DNA of 64,000 nucleotides, from contig JARHVA010002373.1 of assembly GCA_037957365.1 (NCBI GenBank), positions 7,501 to 71,500 on the forward strand. The letters are read 5' to 3'. The first letter of the stretch is position 1; each line of letters starts with the position of its first letter. A model generated the notes under the pieces. The model was not told the origin of the DNA. It did not search any database and was given only the letters and a program-made list of their open reading frames with translations. Below, one piece after another: positions 48,270 to 61,242 of the stretch. The position numbers and the translations under genes are program-made. The DNA comes from Torreya grandis (lineage: Eukaryota > Streptophyta > Pinopsida > Cupressales > Taxaceae).

Positions 48270-51200
48270 CCTCTCCCTTAATAGTATTATTTTCATATGT
48301 TTGATGGCATACACCAAAGAGGGGGATAATATATAAAGTGGATATCATTTGATTTTCTTTTAAATCATTATTATATAAATTAATTAATGAAAAATATAAT
48401 ACATAGATGTTAGGAAAAAAGATGTGGCTAGTTTGTATTTATGGCTACAACTCCTTGCTAATAAAATATATGGGTGAAAAAAACAAAAATCATAAGTTAT
48501 AGATGGAAACCCAAGGGTAACATAAAATCATCACAAAAAACTAGCTATAGTCCACAACCTAAAAATTGGTGAAGTTAGACAATCTTTAAGAGGATCATCA
48601 TGTATATTTTTTATTAGTTTACATCATTTTTTATTGAAATCAAGAGATATATGTTATTATAAAACATATAATGTATGATAGATAAAAAAGGTAGTGTTAT
48701 GAATTCACACCCCAAGAAAAAATACTTAATAAACTATTAGGGTAAAAGAACCCAAGAAGGTACAAAGAATCAAGAACTAAGGCCAAACATCATGCAAACC
48801 CTTAAGACAATATTTTTTGGAGGAACATGTGACTCTCTTAGCTCAATTTTCCAAATTTTCCTTTGGTTGTGAATCATTTGGAATGTAGGGACAAACATCT
48901 GAGTACAAATATGCATACCAAGAATATTAATCATTTTCACCATGCCAATTAAGGATAACATCATTGATTTTTTCTAAGGAATATTTCAAAGGCTTCAAAC
49001 CACTTTTTGTTGTATTTTCATGGGTTGAATAAACCTTCTCTATAATATGATCCACACCCTTTTAACTAAAATAAAGGATCTTTGATGGGATTAGGTATTA
49101 CTTCAAGTTCAACATTGTCTTTTCCCCTTTCAAAGTTTCTAATGATCGTATTATTTCATTATATTCATCATTTGATTTAATGTTTATGAATTCAAAAGGG
49201 CTAAGACTTAACTTAAAAACATTTCTTTCTTTCCCTTTAACATTAGGTCTTGTAATTTTCTTTCCTTTCCTACCAACTAATTAATATTATTCCCTTTTGC
49301 TTTCCTTTTTAGTGGTTGTAGCTAGGAAAAATCTAATGCTATGTGACCATGGTTGTGGCACATAAAATTCTATAAAGGGAGGTTTTCATAATTAAAATAT
49401 TGTTCAAACATTTTTAGCCATACCCTTCTAGGTATATGTTTGCTCACGTCTATTTAAACACAAACTTTAGCATAAGCAAATACACATTTTATTGTGGGTT
49501 TTAGATTAAATACAAATAATATCCTTGAGGGATTTTACAAGTATTGAAAGAATGTATTCCACCCAAAATTGTGCTGGGAGGTTTAATAATCTTAACCATA
49601 TTGGAGATACATTTGGATTCTCTTTTGAAAAGTCAAAATTTGGGTTCCACAGTTTCATGAACAACACTAAAATGTCAAAAAACAAGGACCCTATTCAAAT
49701 ACATTAGCCCTATTTTATTTTTCTATAAATACAAGAATGTATAATCCTCTTTTACAAATACATAAATCCACATACCTTTTTACCTTCTAGTGTTCCATAT
49801 CCCAAGCTTGCAACACCTCTTCATGGGGCCCCTAACAAAAACACTTGTAGATGAAACCCCATTTCATCAAGGTAACCATTTATTGTTCAATATCCTTGTG
49901 TTGAATAGGGATAATAACCACTTTAATGCATCCCAATTTCATTTAGACACTTTAATTCCTTGCATTGTTGGAATGGATTCTTAAATTTTCAAAACTCATA
50001 TTTTTTTTAGGTTGAACAGTGGGGTGGGTAATTTTCTTAATACTTTATATATTATGGGATTGAAAATGGGAATGCCAAAAAGAGTAATCCTTTTTATCAT
50101 TTCATAAATTTATTAACTTTCCAAAATCAAGTAATGTAGGTTTTATCATTTTTTTTTGGTGTGTGTCTTGCTCAAACATGTTACATCACATGCCAATTTT
50201 AAAATTTACCCTATAATTTCTTTGATTTTTTTTTTAAAAGGGAATTTATCTTACATTTAATTGGTTGAAAAAACATCCCAACTATATTGAAAATTTATAT
50301 TAGTGAAAAATAACAATTTTTACCTATCCATCAAAGGGAACCACATGGAAATAGTTTTCGTGTGTCCATAGTTTTCACAAGAAAAAATATATTTAAAAAA
50401 GGGTTTAAAGTTTTTCATCATTTGCATATGCATGCATATGTTTTTAATATTTTTCATATTTTACATTCATTGTGTTTAACATGCCACATATGAATGTAAA
50501 ATATGAATATAGTTATGATAACCTAGCTATAATAGCTATTCATTTTTCATATTAAACATGGTCCTATTTTATTAACATAGCTATGATAACCTCCTTTTTG
50601 ACTGTGACCCATGAGCATTCCCTCCTTCAATCTATAATTTTTTCCTTTTGAATTTGAGAATTTATGAACTTTTGTATACATAAATCCTTCACTAATTATA
50701 ATCTTCATAATATCTATGAAAATATCATAAATGGGTTGTAATAAGTAGATATTCTTATGTATGTTCATCATGTCAAATTATTTTATCTTCTAATTTATCA
50801 TCTTATTAATAAATATAGTTCTTTATTCTTGTTCTTCTTTTTTAGTTTTTCAAGATAAAAATCAATAGGTTATTGTAGTTTGGCCATGACATACATCATC
50901 CTGACCAAGGTATAGATCTTAAAATTAGGAATTTTGAAGTGTTTCAGCCATGGAAAAATAGAGGATAAGAGTTTCTAAGAAATTATAATTTCATAAGAAC
51001 TCTAGATCTACATGATTTATATTAATAGACATTAATGGTTGGATATGATACAAAGTTTGTAGATGCCCACATGGATAGATCCAAAAACGGGTTGTGACCA
51101 ATCATGTATAGATTCGTAAATAGGGGGGGGTGTGGACATCTTGGATCTATAACTAAAATAATAAATAATTTAATTAGAAATTCATATAGTTTTAGTTTTG

Positions 51201-51560
51201 AGACACATGGGTGTTGGTGACATTGGTTTGTGGCCAATATTTAGGATGTGGCTATTTATTTTGTTGGGCATATTAGGAATTATAGATAATGGGGATGCGT
51301 TCCAACTACCTGAAATTTACCCCTTACATATATTAACTAAGTATTATTTGATATTTGAATATTTAGTGGGCCTATTTCAATTTCTTTATGCATTCACTAT
51401 TCACTTCTCATGGTTTTTTCCATTATGCTTGCTACAAGAACTATTGGATTTTTTGCATCATTATGGTTTGTGCAATACTTGTTTTCTTTCATTAAATTAG
51501 ATTGATGCCTAAAATACATGCATGAAATTAACACATTGAATCAAAACCTCTTGCATATTA
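48270..51560 (-). mobile_element. LINE-related repeat, copy 2 (direct copy of 36640-39720)
   Basis: Same order and orientation as copy 1, about 11.7 kb away, with the ORF1-like relic inside. A G8 run at 51123-51130 interrupts the part equal to 39250. The two copies differ at many sites, so either the duplication or two separate insertions are old. Confidence 0.7.
49250..49995 (-). pseudogene. LINE ORF1-like relic, copy 2
   Basis: Reads SFENLRIHSNNARN near 49990, TLMKWGFIYKCF near 49870 and, near 49350, NLPL...MCHNHGHIALDF. The last keeps the CxxxGHxxxxD shape of the zinc knuckle better than copy 1. Stops are numerous. Confidence 0.6.
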
Positions 51561-53069
51561 ACTAGTTGGAAAACTTATTACACGAGTGTAATGGAATTTT
51601 ATGGTTCATTAAAACTCCTCTTTAAAAATGAGCATGAGTGTGTATAAATTGATAATAATTTTGACATACTTGTTGAGCTAATCATTTGAAGTGATTCCTC
51701 CTATTATTATTGTTGGTTTATTTCCCAAATCTTAGATAATTACCTGCACCATTGGAATTAACCCAATAAATAATTTATGTAGTTACATTAGCACATTAGT
51801 AAAGTGTAACTTGAGTACTCCACTAAGGCACAAATAAATAATACTATGACACATTATGTTAGTTTACAAAGACATAAACACAATAGATACTAATAAAGAG
51901 TACATAAAATTTTTAACATGTACAAAACTAAGCAAAGCATTCACATAAAGCAATAAAATCAACTAACATATACTTATAATTTCTTTTGTTATTTCATAAT
52001 ATTGCATAAACGTCAACATGTCTAGATTAAATTACTACCACAACTTCATTGATGGCAGAATAATCTCAACAATGTATAGAATGAAATCATACATCATGGT
52101 AATAAAAATAATAATCTCTCTTAATTAAGTGACAAACTTTAATGTAACAACCTATTACCATTAACAACCATTACAATAAACAAGAAGACACACCTTGTTG
52201 TACATGCAAAATCACATGTTAAATTTTCTTTTTGACTTCCTAAGAATATTTTATGTTTCCATCTTAGGGTGAGACATCACACTTGATCAAAATTATCTTC
52301 AATTAGTCTTTCAAAATTCTTATTACATGTTATTATCATGTGTGTTATTTATCCATGTACATACTACTACAAACTGAATTGATTAACCAAAAAGAGCCTC
52401 CAATGCTAATATCTCTTTTATTATACTGACACTATGTGCTATTGAACTAAAATAAAATTGAGGGAAAACATTTATTTATCTTATTTATTACCAAGTGTTT
52501 TTATTAAGATTTTAAAGTTTACTCCTTATTTCAATTAATGTTTTACTCAGAAATACTTTGTGGGTTCACACTCTTTTTGAATCTTTGATTTTATAAGGAT
52601 TTATTCTATTAATTTATTCAACAATGCAAATATGATAAAATTAAAAAGGTTTCCCAAGATAGAAATTATTTTAGTGACTCCCTAGGATAGCATTGTTAGG
52701 TTTTGCTTAGAAACCTTTTCTTCTAGAGTACAAATTAATGTTTCTTGTGTTGTCTTGATTTGTGGGTCTTGTTAATGTTATATTTTTACATTGGAGATGT
52801 CTTTAATGGTGAAATATTTACACTTTTTCATTTAAAATATTATTATACCTAAACATATCTAGTCTTAACCATAAATTAATACACCATATTTGGATTGATG
52901 AAGGATCCACATAGTCCTGAGTCAAAGGCTCAGGAGGAACTTGCTCCCCATTAGGGGAAAATGTTAGGTATATGTTGAACCATGCCCCATTATTTATTTT
53001 AATGAAAAAATCTGACTGTTTATAATTTTTATCCCTCAAAAATTTATTGATTCATAATGTATCTCAAAA
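51561..53069. other. AT-rich intergenic DNA, partly downstream of an ORF1-like relic
   Basis: No gene seen. The minus-strand frame 52818-53039 (MRDKNYKQSDFFIKINNGAW) lies directly downstream of the ORF1 relic and may be its continuation, but has no domain I recognise. Confidence 0.4.
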
Positions 53070-54100
53070 CTAGGCTAATCTCCTTTGAGCCAGACAATTT
53101 CTCCTCATGTGACCAATCTTGTGAAAACTGAAGCATCTAGAAGGGAGCTTTCCAGATTGATGGTTTGAACCCATTCCCACCCAAAAGATTTAAATATTAT
53201 GGCCTCATGAATTTACTTAAATAGATCCAACCTAACATAATTTCTCACATAGGTAACCAAGGCCCCATCTATTATGACCAAATTAATGGATACAAATTTT
53301 CCCAAGGTGTTCCCGGTAGCTTTCAAACTTTCATCTCCCTAATATTCTATTAGCATGGCATATAATCATATCCAGACAAGATTTTTTGAGAAAGGTTTTT
53401 TATTTATATTAAAATTATGGATTTATCCCTGAACCATAATCCCTTCCCCATTAAGGAGCCATGGCCTAGAAGAAAGAATGTTCATTTTGCTTGCCTCATT
53501 TTTACACATTACCAAAAATAAACTATTTGGTAAAAACCTGATATGGATATCCTTGCCCAAATATTCCATAACACAATGTTCTATCTCACCAACATCTAAT
53601 CATATACCACTAAATTTTACAATGATACCTAGTTTGCCTAGTAGATCAATGTTTTCCTTGTCACTCAATCTTCCAAGATGATATCCTGACACAAAGTAAT
53701 TTTGATGGAACTAAACTTCAAACCATGAATTAGGTCATCCTACGAATGTGAGGATAACTTATCTTTCACCTCATTAACATTATACCCATTTGAAGAGACG
53801 GGATAACCTTCAAAATAGCCAAGGGATTCTAAGGAGAAGTCAAGGGGGTTAGTTCAATAGGATTACTAGGATCTAAAAAATAACCTCCCAAATTTTGTTT
53901 GAAAACTTCTCTACCCAAATCTTGAAACTAATCCACCTCTGCATTGATATCTAGACTCTTTGAATGCTTATTTCTATTACATTTATTGGGATATTTGATA
54001 GATCATGAGGGGAACTTAGATTACAAGACAGTCTTCTCCACCTCTTGATGCTTAGCACTTATGGCTCGCCTTCACCCCCATCATCAATTTTTCCACTCAT
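53070..54100 (-). pseudogene. LINE ORF1-like relic with DUF4283 region and CCHC zinc knuckle
   Basis: Starts MSGKIDDGGEGEP at 54100. After several stops and shifts it shows the DUF4283 landmarks KDIHIRFLPNSLFLVM (about 53555), MNILSSRPWLLNGEGIMVQG, ATGNTLGKFVSINLVIIDGA and an ALVTYVRNYVRLDLFK block near 53240. It ends with CFSFHKIGHMRRNC (about 53130-53090), a near-complete zinc knuckle with Phe in place of the second Cys, and stops at 53070. Such proteins bind the LINE RNA. The reverse transcriptase expected downstream is not found. It is a different subfamily from the two other ORF1 relics. Confidence 0.75.
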
Positions 54101-54559
54101 TAAGGGGAAATTGTTAAGAAACATAAATAAATATAAATTATTTTCCTATCTTTGAGTCAAATACTCTCAAAGGATAATTCATAAGGACTCGAATATGTAG
54201 ACTCAATCAAATTCTAATATTTGAAATCAATCAATTTCTAGATGTTTTTTCTTTGATCAAGCATTAAGATTCATATTTATTAAGTAGACTTAGTCAAAAA
54301 TAATGACATAAATATTTATACACTCACACCTAACAACTTATAAACTAGAAAATGGAAACACAAATTAATAAACCACCAAATGTCCTCTAAGGAACAAAGA
54401 TTAGAATCCTAATAAAAAAGAGGTTCCACGATTTCATTAATGAAATTAGGGTGTGTTATGTAAGAAATAACATTTACATCATAATATTTTCCCATAATAC
54501 TTAATAAAAATGTATTAAAAGGAAAAATCATTCATCGATTACACAAAATGAGTCATACA

Positions 54560-54565
<6 letters not shown>
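54101..54565. other. AT-rich spacer
   Basis: Upstream side of the ORF1 relic, possibly LINE 5' sequence. Nothing specific is seen. Confidence 0.3.

Positions 54566-54646
<81 letters not shown>
54566..54646. repeat. Compound (CT)n(TA)n microsatellite
   Basis: Seventeen CT units followed directly by about 23 TA units. Confidence 0.97.
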
Positions 54647-54648
<2 letters not shown>

Positions 54649-56949
54649 AAATTGCTAAAGTGACTAACGATGATTGACCTACAAAAAAGATTCTAGATAT
54701 TAGAGCTCTTGATAATAATTGAAGATGGATTTTCCCTTATAGCACTCCTCTTATTATAGGCAAGGACAAGAGGCTGAAGTGGGAGTGTAACTAGGTGATT
54801 TAAATATAATTTACCCATCTTATGCCTTGTGAAAAGATTTAGATGTCTTATATTTAAAAAATCTAAGGTGGTAGTTTGCATGGTGATTACATATTAAGTT
54901 CCATTCGGTAGAACCTGATCATTGATAATTAGGTTGACCATCGATGGTTAGCCTAATCATCGATGGTTGAAGAAAAGGTCAAAATGGGTAAAAGGGGTTA
55001 GTTTCAAGCTAGTTAGGTCAAACAAAAAAATGGGTTTAGGCAAGGGTAAATGGTCTTGAGGGGTCCTTAAAGTGGTCTAAGGGGTTACGACATTCAAAAA
55101 CATGCATGTAGATTTATGATGTCTACATTTACCCCTTTTTGTTATGTGGCTTGAATTAAAAGCTAAAAAATAAAAATGGAAGATAGGTAAGGTAAAGATC
55201 AAGGTTGACCTAAGAATGGGAGGAGGTGTTCCCCCTCAAACCAAGAAGTGATGAATCAAAATGAAATTGGGTTGAGGTTCGATAAAGTGGAAGGTGGTAG
55301 CTAGTGAGTGAGATGCAAAACTTGTGCATAAAAGTGACTAAGTGCAATGTTTTAGATCATACAAAGACTAAAGTTACCAGTGTTGATGAAAATAAGGTTG
55401 GTGTAAGGAATAAAAGTGACCAATGTATCTTGTAACTGCTATAGGCATGGTAGTTAGATACACCTATTAGTCTCCAAGGTAGATTTGAGTGTTTGAGTGA
55501 GTATCCAAGGTAGGAAGTGCTCCCAAGAAAACACCAAATGGGTCAATGTGTGATGGATATCCAAGGTAGGAAGTGCTTTTGAAAAGACACAAATGATCTA
55601 GTTGTCGCACTAGGTGGTGTAAAAGTAGTGAACATGGCAAGGTTGATTGGTATGGTCAGAATGACCCATGCAAAGTCATCATAAAACATGTGAATAGTGT
55701 GGTAAAAATGATCAACATTAAGGTGGATGTAGGTAAATGGGTGGGTTGGGGTGTGGTCAAGTTGACTCTATATGTACTAGGTAAGTAGACACTGTCAGCA
55801 TAGTTTAGAGGATACGAGATCCCATAACAAATTTAGGCTAAATGTAATTCTTGCTTGGAAAGGTAGTGATGAGGTAAATACTTAGGTGAATAGGTAAGTG
55901 AGAGTATGTAAAGTGAGGTAATTAGATTACCGAGGATATGCACAAAATGTGATTAAGTGTGATAGTCCTAAGTAAAATGGCCAACATTAAGGTGGATGTC
56001 ATCAAATAGGTCGATTAGAGAAGGGTACTCTCGAAAAGGTCAAGTGTTGGTGGGTTTAAGTGGAGATGAGGTAGGACCTAGGAGGATGCTAGTGAAAATT
56101 TTAAAGGAAAGATGTGGGTACCTGACCATCAATGGCCAAGGTTTTGAGAGGTTGATTGTCGATGATCACACTAACCATAAAAGGTCAAGGGGAAACCTTA
56201 AAAGCTAAAACATAAAAAGTGAAAGTGAAAAGTCATTTTCACCTTTTGAAATTTGACCTTTGAACTTTTTGATCTAGTGAATCTATACTATAGTGTTTTT
56301 TATTGAGTGTTGATTGAGTTAACTACAAGGTGGGGAGTGGTGATTGGGTGAGCTAGTGCTTAAGGAGATTTAGTGTTGACTAAGATAGAGGGTGGATGAG
56401 GGTGTAACCAAGTAGAGGGATATGGACTCTGACCACATCAATGATCATGGAATGAGGTAGGGGGTGATCTAAAATTGATAACATGGTTAAATGCTCATTG
56501 TAGAAAATTTGGAATGATGTGGTTAAGGTCTTAAAGCTAGTTTATTATTTAGGGAAATAATGCCCTAGTTTTAGATTTTTGTATATTTAGGTAAATGTGT
56601 CAATGAATTGGTAGTTGTAAGGTGTGTTGGGTTAGGAATTGGTGTAGATTGTTTGTAAAGAGGTTAATCTAGGAATTAACTATGATATTTATGGTTTTAA
56701 GAGGTTTAGATTTTGAGGCTCATGCTATCGGTGGTCACACACAGTGACTATTGATAGTTAGACCTGACCATTGATGGTCAAACCTAAGAGCTAAAAGGGC
56801 TTATAGGGACTATTGATGGTTCAAAGAACCATCAATGGTCAAAGGTGTGCTTATAAAATATAGGCATAGGTTGGTACTTAGTGTGATGTAGTAAACTAAG
56901 CATACATACTAATATTAGTTTTATAGGCTCATTACCATATTTAGATGAG
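54647..56949. other. G-skewed region with ATCGAT/ATTGAT palindromes, probable 3' part of the gypsy element
   Basis: The plus strand is G-rich and C-poor, so the minus strand has the same C-rich bias as the sense strand of the other gypsy element. Palindromes of the form GACCATCGATGGTT occur at 54940-54970, 56125-56170 and 56725-56850. A segment AAGGTAGGAAGTGCT occurs twice (55508 and 55564), and AACATTAAGGTGGATGT twice (55713 and 55984). The frame 55996-56208 has no known domain. No LTR ends were located. Confidence 0.45.
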
Positions 56950-58650
56950 AGATCAAGTTCCTACACTCTTTGTAGAGGATCATGATGTGATGACTAATAA
57001 TGAGTGGAGACACATGGAGGTTGTGGGCCTATCCACAATGCATCAGTATTAGCATGTACCATGAGACCCAGCTATGGTTGTCATACTCATCAAGAGATGG
57101 GATCCCATGATAAACACCTTTTTGGTTGCCTATCAGGGAGATCACCATCCTATTGGATAATGTGACCAAGATCACTAGGTTACCCATTTGAGGATATCTA
57201 TTTTACCACATAGAGAGTGAGGAGATAGATTATTACATGGACTTGTTATATGGTGCAGACCAAGTTCATGCACAGTTACATGCAGGTGGATTTAGGTATG
57301 GTCCATTGTATCAAATGGCTCTTGGGGATAGGTGCTTGATGATGATGATGATGATGATGATGGATTTGATGAGTTTTGTGTTGCTATATTTTATGGATGG
57401 TTGATTCCCATACTTGCTTCTTGGCATGTTAGTGGAGATGCTTCTAGGCAGGACCATGTTTAGGTGGGCACAGGTATTACTTATGCAAATTTATAGAGAG
57501 TTGTGGGCATTCTGAGTGTATAAGCACTATAGGATTAGTGTTGGATTTGTGTTACATTATTGGGATTTTGAGCACATTCAGGTATTGAGACCCTTAGGAC
57601 TACCAAAAGATACTCATGTGCCAATTGATTATGTTTTTGGATTCATGTAGTGGAGGAGAGAAGTGACCTACATAGGAGTAGGTGGTGGGGCCAAAGACAT
57701 TGATTGGTTTTATGATGCATTAGAGGATTTGTCGTTATGGTATGTCACATAGAAACCATATGTTTGGTGGCCACAGTGGGCAAGATTCATGTACCACACC
57801 ATAGGGCTATAGAGCTAGAGGTGGGTGTATGGGAAGAGAGAAATAGAGATAGATTTGATCCTATTCAATTGGGTATAGAGGTAGTTCAGCTTGGTATAGG
57901 GGATTCCACCTGATGCATTGAGGTATCAAAGAGAGGAGGCTAAGTTCCTGCTACCTGAGCCATAGCTAGATGACATAATGCATGACTTTGAGGAGTTACC
58001 AATGGGAGGTCAGGTTGATGATGAAGGTATTGTTGATGGTTATGGAGCTTGGTACCAAGAGAGGTATATTGTAGTGGATTTTGGATGGGATGATGGGGAC
58101 CATTAGGCCATGGATGTTGATCTAATGGTATCATAGGGGTAGGGTGATCCACAGGCAGTAGTAGATCTAGAAGTAACCCAGGCATAAATAACTACTTTAT
58201 AGGGATAGGTGACCACTTTACAAGGCCCGATCATGACACTATAGAAGTAGGTGGGGGTAGTGATGGTGGAGAGGGACCAAGTGCGAGCCTAGGTCATAGC
58301 TTTATAGGGGTAAGTAGTCACTTTGTAGGGCCAAATTAGATCCTTATAGGGAATGATTGGGGTTGGGATGGTAGGTGTAGCAGTAAGAGGGCCATCAAAT
58401 TTAGTGCCACAGGAAAGATCTTTAGTGACTATGTAGGAGATTAGATATTATGAGGTGATGGTGCTTGATCAATTGCCCCATGCCATGAGATTTGTAGAGT
58501 ATAGAGAAAATTTAGGTGGTGGGGCTGTACTAACTACTCCAAGGTAGTGGGATGCTATAGTTGGGTAGATATGGGTCATAAAAGGACCACCATCAGGTAT
58601 AAGTACAAGTCCAGATAGGGTTAGTGGTAGTGGTGTAGGTGGTTCGAGTG
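56950..58650 (+). pseudogene. Plant-mobile-domain (PMD) protein relic with coiled-coil tail, antisense to the gypsy pol
   Basis: A plus-strand frame with stops reads PFWLPIREITILLDNVTKITRLPI near 57110-57180, the hallmark start of plant mobile domains (an FxxPxGExTxTLxDVxxLxxLPxxG pattern). Later blocks are MDLLYGADQVHAQLHAGG, a hydrophobic segment spoiled by a (GAT)8 run at 57338-57361, LHYWDFEHIQVLRPLG near 57550 and W..PYVWWPQWARFMYH near 57755. From 58180 it becomes Leu/Gln/Gly repeats typical of a coiled coil. PMD proteins are known both as host genes and as extra ORFs of Tat/Ogre gypsy elements, often antisense, which fits its place downstream of the minus-strand integrase. Stops mark it as dead. 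Confidence 0.6.
57338..57361. repeat. (GAT)8 trinucleotide run
   Basis: Pure eight-unit run within the PMD relic. In the coding frame it gives a run of Met, so it probably expanded after the gene died. Confidence 0.95.
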
Positions 58651-60239
58651 ATCTAGGGGCCTAATAGATATATGAGATATGATATGTATATGATTTTTTA
58701 TATTGGCCTGCGTGTCGATGATGTGAGATGTACATTTTGAGAGAGGTGACACATTGTGACATGGATTATTATTTTTTGATGATTCGATGTATATGATGTT
58801 ATGACATTTGATGTTTCATATATGATGGATGTCTATAGTTGATGTGATGTCCATGTTTGTGTTTTATTGTCATGGATGTTCATGGTTATGGTTATTTGAT
58901 GTAGTAGTTTAAGCATGTGATGTTTAGAAAGTTAAATTATGATGTTTTAATTCTACTCATGGTTATGATATGATATGTTATGGATGTATACATGTTATGG
59001 CTCATGTTTATGGTTATGTGGATTGAATGGTGAATGGTATATGCTATGAAGGTTTGCTCATTGATTTTTTTTATGGTGTAATAACATGTTTTGAGGCTTA
59101 CACGATGTTCTAGATAGGTGAATGTTTGTGGTTGGCTACTATATGTTTACATTATGCTTGGACCATTGATGGATAGATGATGTTGCTTTTTGACATAGTT
59201 CATGATGTGCATGATTTTAGTATGATGTTTGTTGTTAGCATTTTAGGGATTATATAGACTAATAGAAGATAAGAAAAAAATGACATGATGCCTTTTCATT
59301 GGAAAAGACTAACAAAAAACCCAAAATTGGATTGGTTTAATGAAAACAAGCCTTTCAAATGTTTCACATTAGCATGCCTAAGTTGATAGATAGGGATCCT
59401 GATAAAATTATGTCAAATAGTCCCATAGTCCCATGCATATGAGATGTGGAGGGAGAATGGGTGAAACTGGAACCATTTAGTAAGACTAGTATGCCTTCTC
59501 TATAGGCATCCAAAGAGGTAGTATAAACAAGTCTATGTCTATATATAAAGTATAGACTGATCAATGTGGGAAGTCTACTAAGGAGAGCTGATTATGGCTT
59601 TTGCAAGATTATTGCTGATATGAGAGCTGATTATATCTTTCAAAATTCTTTTACTTTTGCTTGAGGGCATTTTTTTTGCTATTTTGCTTTTGCTATAGGG
59701 TTGGGGAAGCTGATCGATCCAGGAAGCTTTTAGAAAATACTTAGCATTTAACAGATATTTTACTTATCCATCCTTCAAGGGAATGGTCTAAGTTTTTGGT
59801 TTCAAATTCTTTTGATAGCTAGCCTTCTAGGGAGCATTTGACCTTATGTTTTTACAATTTCAAATGATTTTCAATAGTTGTCCTTCAAGGGAGAAATCTA
59901 TAGATGTTAGGGGTGACCCAGGATTTGTTTTTGACTTTTCCTACTAATTTTACCTTTGATTGATTTTGATTGACATAGATTTTCTCATATATTCTCAATG
60001 GATTACCTTAATGAAGGCAAAACTAAGCTGACATGAAGGTTTGGTAGGTGAAAGAGAGGTATATATGACAATGACCATAGGAACTAAACTCAAAAGAGAT
60101 GGGAAGTACTATGAGAATCATGCCATAGATAGAGATATGGTATCCACAATTCAAGATTAGGATATAATTATGATGGATAATCACATGATTTAGTTTTAGT
60201 CAATTGCCCCTAGAAAATAGTGAAATGAATGTGGTTGCA
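58651..60239. other. TATG/GATGT-rich spacer inside the putative gypsy element
   Basis: From 58680 to 59240 the plus strand is a cryptic repeat of GATGT, TATGAT and ATGGTTATG words. Between 59760 and 59910 a short segment (CCTTCAAGGGAG or CCTTCTAGGGAG) occurs three times. No LTR boundary or protein domain is seen. The minus-strand frame 59364-59564 is not recognised. Confidence 0.4.
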
Positions 60240-61242
60240 AGGGACGAGCTTAAGTTAGACAAATGATGATTGTGACCCCTATCTAAAAATAAAAGGGATG
60301 TAGATGGGAAGCATTGAAAGGCTCAAGTTTTCGTTTGCCTTTGAGAGAGGATAAATGATAAGATCTTGATCCATACTTATGGGTAATGATGTAGGGTCTA
60401 AGCCAATTAAAGGCAAACTTGCCTCTTTTGCTTTTCTCCATATTAGTGACATGTTAGTTTTCCTTAAGGACAAGATCTCCAATGTTGAATTCTTAGACTT
60501 TGAGGTGTTTATTATAGGCTTACTTAATTCTCTCTTGATAGACATGAAGATGGGAAAGAGTGGCTAAATGATGTTCATCAAGTAGCTCAAGTTGGGCTAT
60601 ATGTTCTTGATGGTAATCATCTTCTGAAATGAGGTCATGTAAAGATATGTGAAGAGAAGGTATCTGGATTTCAAGAGGAAAGACGGCCTTGGCTCCAAAG
60701 ATGAGAGAAAAAGGTGTATCACCGATGGGGGTTTAGATTCTAGTATAATATGACCATAGGGTGAAGGGGATGTGCAAGTGCTAATCCTAACCTAAGGCAT
60801 TGACCATTTTGGTAAACATGTTTTTAAGGGTTTTATTCGAGGCTTTGGCTTATCTATTTGATTATGGGTCATAAGGTGATGAAAATCTAAATTTAATACC
60901 AAATACATCACAAAGGCATTGAACTTGTTTAATTCTGAAAGATTTTCCATTGTCGATGATGATCTTATGGGGAACATCAAAATGATAGATGATATGATGG
61001 GTGATGAATTCAATAATCTTTTCAATTTTTGTTGAGACAACGAGAATAGCCTCCACCCATTTGATAAAATATTTAGTTAAGGTAATGATAGAATGGTGTC
61101 GTTGTGAAGAGTGGGGGTTGATTTCACCAATAAGTTCTAGACCCCATTGTGAGAAGGGCCAAAAGTCTATAGAAACATGAAGACTAATATAGGGTTTGTG
61201 ATGTAAATTAGCATGTTGTTGACATTTGAAACACTTTTTCAC
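60240..61242 (-). pseudogene. Ty3/gypsy integrase relic
   Basis: From 61242 the minus frame gives a CxxC zinc remnant (residues 4 and 7), PFSQWGLELIGEIN, WVEAI, a HKIIIDNGKSF block and FRFSSPYDP. After a stop it continues SNR..AKASNKTLKNMFTKMV near 60820. The first catalytic Asp is Glu (residue 36), the second is intact (residue 97), and the third catalytic Glu position reads Lys, so it is inactive. The C-terminal part is clear downstream: TPFSLIFGAKAVFPLEIQIP near 60710, LELLDEHHLATLSHLHVYQE near 60580, DLVLKEN and HLHPFYF near 60280. It inserted retroelement cDNA into chromosomes when active. Confidence 0.9.

Noticed and set aside
57940..58185. Pro/His-rich minus-strand frame
   Set aside because: Antisense of the plant-mobile-domain relic in G-rich DNA.
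60379..60567. Plus-strand frame
   Set aside because: Antisense of the integrase C-terminal region.
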